Shown here: positions 61,194 to 64,000 of the stretch, piece after piece
Layout: the number at the start of each line of letters is the position of its first letter
How positions within the stretch are numbered: the stretch's first letter is position 1
Assembly: GCA_038212445.1 (NCBI GenBank)
Contig: JBBQUM010000011.1
Location: forward strand, 1 to 64,000
From: TMP-7 sp038212445
GTDB taxonomy: Bacteria > Acidobacteriota > Terriglobia > Bryobacterales > Bryobacteraceae
DNA length: 64,000 nucleotides
Direction of reading: 5' to 3'
Notes under the pieces: model-generated
The model's database searches: none
Seen by the model: only the letters and a program-made list of their open reading frames with translations
Told to the model about the DNA's origin: nothing
Translations under genes and position numbers: made by a program

Positions 61194-62108
61194 GTGACCG
61201 TGAACCGACTCTGCTTGACCGCTCTGATTCTGTGGCCCGCCTTCGTTAATGCTCAGCGCCTGCGCCCCGGGATCGATCCTCAAAGATTTGTAGCCAACTC
61301 TCATCTGGTCCTCGTCCCAGTGACCGTAACCGACCGTCGAGGCTCGGTCGTCAACGGATTGGAGAGGCGCCAGTTCACTGTCTCTGAAGACGGCGTGGCG
61401 CAATCCATCGCCTCCTTTTCGGAGGAAGAATCGGCAACGTCTATTGGCGTGGTGTTCGACCGCAGCGGCAGCATGCGCGAGGTGCTCCCCGCCGCCAAGA
61501 ACGCGCTGAAGGAGTTCTTCGAGGTCGCCAATCCTGAAGACGAGGCCTTCATCACGGCCGTGTCCACCCGGCCCCAAGTCCACGGCGGTTTTACGCACAA
61601 TCTTGGACAGTTGCTGACCAGCGTCGCCTTCGAGGACGCCTCTGGCAGTACCGCCCTGGTCGATACCCTCTTTAAGGGTCTCGATTCCATGAAAGCATCG
61701 TCCAATCCCCGCAGGGCACTGGTTGTCATTTCCGACGGCATGGATAACCATAGCCGGCAATCCGCCAGCCAGTTGATGCGGAAGGCGGTTGAAGCTGACA
61801 TACCCGTCTATACGGTCTCTTTCTTTGGTCCGTCGCCGAGCGATAAGGCCGCGGAATTAGCCGAGCAGGGCAGGGGACTGCTTTTCCTGCGCGACCTGTC
61901 TACTCGCACCGGTGGGCTTTCCTACGTCGTGAGAAGCGGCAACGATCTTCTGTTCGCCATCGCCGAGATCAGCAAGGCAATTCGCAACCAATACGTGATC
62001 GGCTATGTTCCCGGTAAAGCCGTGGACGGCCGCTGGCGAAAAATCAAAATCAACGTCGCGCCCGGCGAGATGCAGGCCCACGCGCGGTACGGCTATCGCA
62101 TCGAGTAG
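61194..62108 (+). CDS. Secreted VWFA-related protein
   Basis: A 304-residue protein starting at GTG, with signal peptide (to about residue 20, VNA). A short N-terminal beta domain (VPVTVTDRRGSVVNGLERRQ, FTVSEDG) precedes a von Willebrand A domain with an intact metal site Asp89-x-Ser-x-Ser93 (FDRSGSM) and STALVDT. It ends QYVIGYVP..DGRWRKIKI, as in the acidobacterial VWFA-related family. Such proteins are thought to mediate metal-dependent protein contacts in the periplasm. It follows the anti-sigma gene by 108 bp that contain a small GC hairpin (61114-61129). Confidence 0.88.
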   Translation: MTVNRLCLTALILWPAFVNAQRLRPGIDPQRFVANSHLVLVPVTVTDRRGSVVNGLERRQFTVSEDGVAQSIASFSEEESATSIGVVFDRSGSMREVLPAAKNALKEFFEVANPEDEAFITAVSTRPQVHGGFTHNLGQLLTSVAFEDASGSTALVDTLFKGLDSMKASSNPRRALVVISDGMDNHSRQSASQLMRKAVEADIPVYTVSFFGPSPSDKAAELAEQGRGLLFLRDLSTRTGGLSYVVRSGNDLLFAIAEISKAIRNQYVIGYVPGKAVDGRWRKIKINVAPGEMQAHARYGYRIE

Positions 62109-62145
62109 AGCTTGCCGGTCTCCCGGCACATGGGATAATCAAGTC

Positions 62146-62739
62146 GTGTCAAAGGCTAAAGATCTGGAGCAACGCCTAGAGCGCACCGAGCACCAACTCC
62201 GGCTGTTCCAGAAGATCAGCCGTTTTATGGTGCGGGAGATGAGCCTGGTTGAGGTCCTTCACGGCATCGTAAGCCTGGTCAGCGAGTTCATGGCCTGCGA
62301 CTCCTGCCTGCTTTATCTCATCGATGGCGAACAACTGGTGCTATGCGCCTCGAATCCACCCCATCCCATGAGCATTGGAAAGGTGCGGCTCAAGCTTTCC
62401 GAGGGCCTTACGGGCTGGGTGGCGCGCGAGCGTCGACTTCTATCCATTTCGCGTGAATCCTATAACGACGCCCGGTTCAAGTACTTTTCCGATTTGCCCG
62501 AGGACACATTCGAATCGTTTCTTTCAGCCCCGGTGATCGCCCGCAACCGGGTTGTAGGAGTCATCAATGTGCAGCATCGCGCCGCCCACTCCTACTCGGG
62601 AGCGGAGATGGAACTGCTGACCACGGTGGGCGAGCAGGTGGGCTGCCTGTTGGTGCTTTCGCGGATGGCGCCTACTGCCGTTGAAGAAGCGAATCATGTC
62701 GAGTTAGTGCTCTCCTCCGGTCTACCAGCGAGGAATTAG
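62146..62739 (+). CDS. GAF domain protein
   Basis: A 197-residue protein. An N-terminal coiled helix (KAKDLEQRLERTEHQLRLFQ) is followed by one GAF domain (about 35-170) with ACDSCLLYLIDGEQLVLCAS, LKLSEGLTGWVARERRLLSI and RVVGVINVQHRAAHSYSG. Two Cys residues in the domain could bind a ligand or sense redox state. There is no output domain, so it must act on another protein. I set the start at GTG 62146, after the VWA gene, although the frame stays open into that gene. Confidence 0.85.
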   Translation: MSKAKDLEQRLERTEHQLRLFQKISRFMVREMSLVEVLHGIVSLVSEFMACDSCLLYLIDGEQLVLCASNPPHPMSIGKVRLKLSEGLTGWVARERRLLSISRESYNDARFKYFSDLPEDTFESFLSAPVIARNRVVGVINVQHRAAHSYSGAEMELLTTVGEQVGCLLVLSRMAPTAVEEANHVELVLSSGLPARN

Positions 62740-62741
62740 CC

Positions 62742-63857
62742 GTGCGTGTTTTTGCGGCGCTGCTCCTGCTCACTTCATCGTTGTTCGCTGCGAGCCCGGC
62801 GACGACTGCCAGCCCACGCTGGAAGCTTCAGTATTTTTACGATCGCGACGAGACCTCCTTCACCATCCGTGATCTAGCCTTCTCATCGCCCGAGCGAGGA
62901 ATCGCCGTTGGCGTCGTGATCGAGAATAAGAAACGGCCCCATCCGCACGGGCTGTCTTTGATTACACGCGACGGGGGCGCTCATTGGATTGAGGTGCCGC
63001 TACAGGAGTACCCGGTATCGCTCTTCCTGCTCAGCGACAACGTAGGTTGGATGGTCACAACCAAGGGGCTCTGGCGCACCGACGAAGCCGGGCGTTCCTG
63101 GAAGAAGGTCAAAGGCATGGATGGCCTGCACCGGGTCCACTTTCGTGACGAAATGCGGGGGTGGGTCACCGGCGAAAAGAAGTTATTCAAGGAAACCAGC
63201 GACGGTGGCAAGACCTGGACCGACGTCGCCGCTGCCAAGGATGTCGCGACGGACGCCGAGAATACCTACTTCGATTGGATCGAGTGGGTCTCGCCCAAAC
63301 AAGCCATTGTCCTCGGCGGCCACGTGGCTCCGCGGCGCGACTATTTCAGCGATGCCAACTGGACCGATCCTGAGCGTCTCTCGCGGCGGCGCGAGTGGCC
63401 CGGGCTCAATATTACGCTCGAGACGAAGGACGGCGGGGAAACCTGGCAGCCCCAGACTGTTCCGACGTTCGGACGGTTCGCACGCTTCCGCTCCGGCAAA
63501 GTTCTCGGCAGCGCTCTGTCCCTGGTGCGCTTCACCAACTACTTCCAATACGGCTCGGAAGTCTATCTGATCGACAATAAGGGCAAGAGCGGCCGCGTCT
63601 TTCGCGATGCCCGGCGAAACGTTACGGATGTGATCTGGCATGGCGATTCCGCTTACCTCGTGGCCGTGGAACCGCCCGGCAAGATGTACCAACTTCCGGT
63701 TCCCGGCAAGATCCATGTGCTGACCAGCCCGGACGCCAAGACATGGTCGGAGATGAAAGTGGATTACCGCGCGTTCGGCATGAACGCGACATTCGCCCAT
63801 GCCGGTGAACACATCTGGGTTGCCACCGATTCTGGACAGATTCTCAAGTTGATGTAG
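62742..63857 (+). CDS. Secreted YCF48-like beta-propeller protein
   Basis: A 371-residue protein starting at GTG, with signal peptide (MRVFAALLLLTSSLFAA). Repeated BNR/YCF48-type motifs are visible: ITRDGGAHWIEV, WRTDEAGRSWKKV, KETSDGGKTWTDV and ETKDGGETWQPQ. These form a sialidase-like propeller used for protein binding; enzymatic activity is not indicated. It starts 2 bp after the GAF gene stop and is probably the last gene of the CHAT array. Confidence 0.85.
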   Translation: MRVFAALLLLTSSLFAASPATTASPRWKLQYFYDRDETSFTIRDLAFSSPERGIAVGVVIENKKRPHPHGLSLITRDGGAHWIEVPLQEYPVSLFLLSDNVGWMVTTKGLWRTDEAGRSWKKVKGMDGLHRVHFRDEMRGWVTGEKKLFKETSDGGKTWTDVAAAKDVATDAENTYFDWIEWVSPKQAIVLGGHVAPRRDYFSDANWTDPERLSRRREWPGLNITLETKDGGETWQPQTVPTFGRFARFRSGKVLGSALSLVRFTNYFQYGSEVYLIDNKGKSGRVFRDARRNVTDVIWHGDSAYLVAVEPPGKMYQLPVPGKIHVLTSPDAKTWSEMKVDYRAFGMNATFAHAGEHIWVATDSGQILKLM

Positions 63858-63905
63858 TTCCTGGCCGCGGCAAAGCGGCGGACACACCTGCGAGAATATG
63901 AAAAC

Positions 63906-64000
63906 ATGACTCCTTTCGCCGTTACGCCGGAGCCACCTTATTACGCGGTGATTTTTACCAGCCAGCGGACGGCGGTCGAAGGCGAGAGCTACGGCAACAT
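63906..64000 (+). CDS. Antibiotic-biosynthesis-monooxygenase-like protein (5' part)
   Basis: The window ends inside this gene. The 31 visible residues begin MTPFAVTPEPPYYAVIFTSQ, which I recognise as the start of small ABM-domain proteins (PPYYAVIFTSQR is typical). These are about 100-residue ferredoxin-like dimers, many of unknown function, some acting as heme or quinone monooxygenases. Confidence 0.65.
   Translation, partial: MTPFAVTPEPPYYAVIFTSQRTAVEGESYGN

Overview
The window reads as a chromosome segment of an acidobacterium of the Solibacter/Bryobacter type. The grounds are GC-rich codon use, ADOP-type giant MacB/FtsX permeases paired with a PadR repressor, two Oar-like TonB-dependent receptors with an N-terminal carboxypeptidase-regulatory-like domain and a terminal Phe, and a VWFA-related protein of the kind common in Acidobacteria. 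I see no tRNA, rRNA or CRISPR array. This placement comes from family content, not from a database search.

Layout. 1-141: tail of a terminase-like gene. 246-4758: ADOP permease with a PadR repressor under a readable autoregulated promoter, a divergent MFS transporter, and a PilZ protein. 4851-7723: a cytochrome c with a highly structured 5' leader, then a LuxR-type regulator and two HtrA-like proteins in one operon. 7964-9717: graveyard of two decayed insertion sequences. 9718-12908: infA, then a polyphosphate-linked set (CHAD protein split over two frames, Ppx/GppA, and divergent SixA). 12916-27659: one long minus-strand array. It starts with a complete purine catabolic operon (xdhA, xdhB, guaD, uraD, urate oxidase, uraH, allC, allB, allE, UAH) and runs on into a YheT-like hydrolase and a pair of MacB-type permeases. 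27910-33440: Oar-like receptor and a second ADOP permease. 33591-39847: Rieske protein and mutM on +; trmO, tyrS, two MacB-type permeases and folP as a probable operon on -. 39862-56217: acyl-CoA ligase, several secreted proteins of unknown function (DUF2911, DUF4380 and others), an orphan LolD/MacB-type ATPase, an AlkP-superfamily protein, Hsp20, GNAT, HtpX, RlmI-like methyltransferase, DUF3788, a metallophosphoesterase and a second Oar-like receptor.

57083-63857 is the most unusual part. A 14-codon ORF (MDPIIFIPIPPFGL) has a perfect Shine-Dalgarno and is followed after 8 nt by a 13-bp perfect hairpin. Behind it, all on +, come a signal-peptide-bearing TPR-CHAT caspase-like protein, a sigma-70-family factor, a single-pass zinc-finger (putative anti-sigma) protein, a VWA protein, a GAF protein and a YCF48-like propeller. 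The end of the small ORF can pair with the left arm of the hairpin, so a leader-peptide attenuator is possible; a free-standing micropeptide gene is the alternative. My working model is an envelope-sensing switch in which a periplasmic CHAT protease acts on the anti-sigma factor. That is inference.

The purine operon is the best-supported system. Xanthine dehydrogenase and guanine deaminase feed urate to urate oxidase, HIU hydrolase and OHCU decarboxylase. Allantoin is then opened by AllB and AllC, and ureidoglycine is finished by AllE and UAH, giving glyoxylate and ammonium. The genes overlap or abut, which suggests translational coupling.
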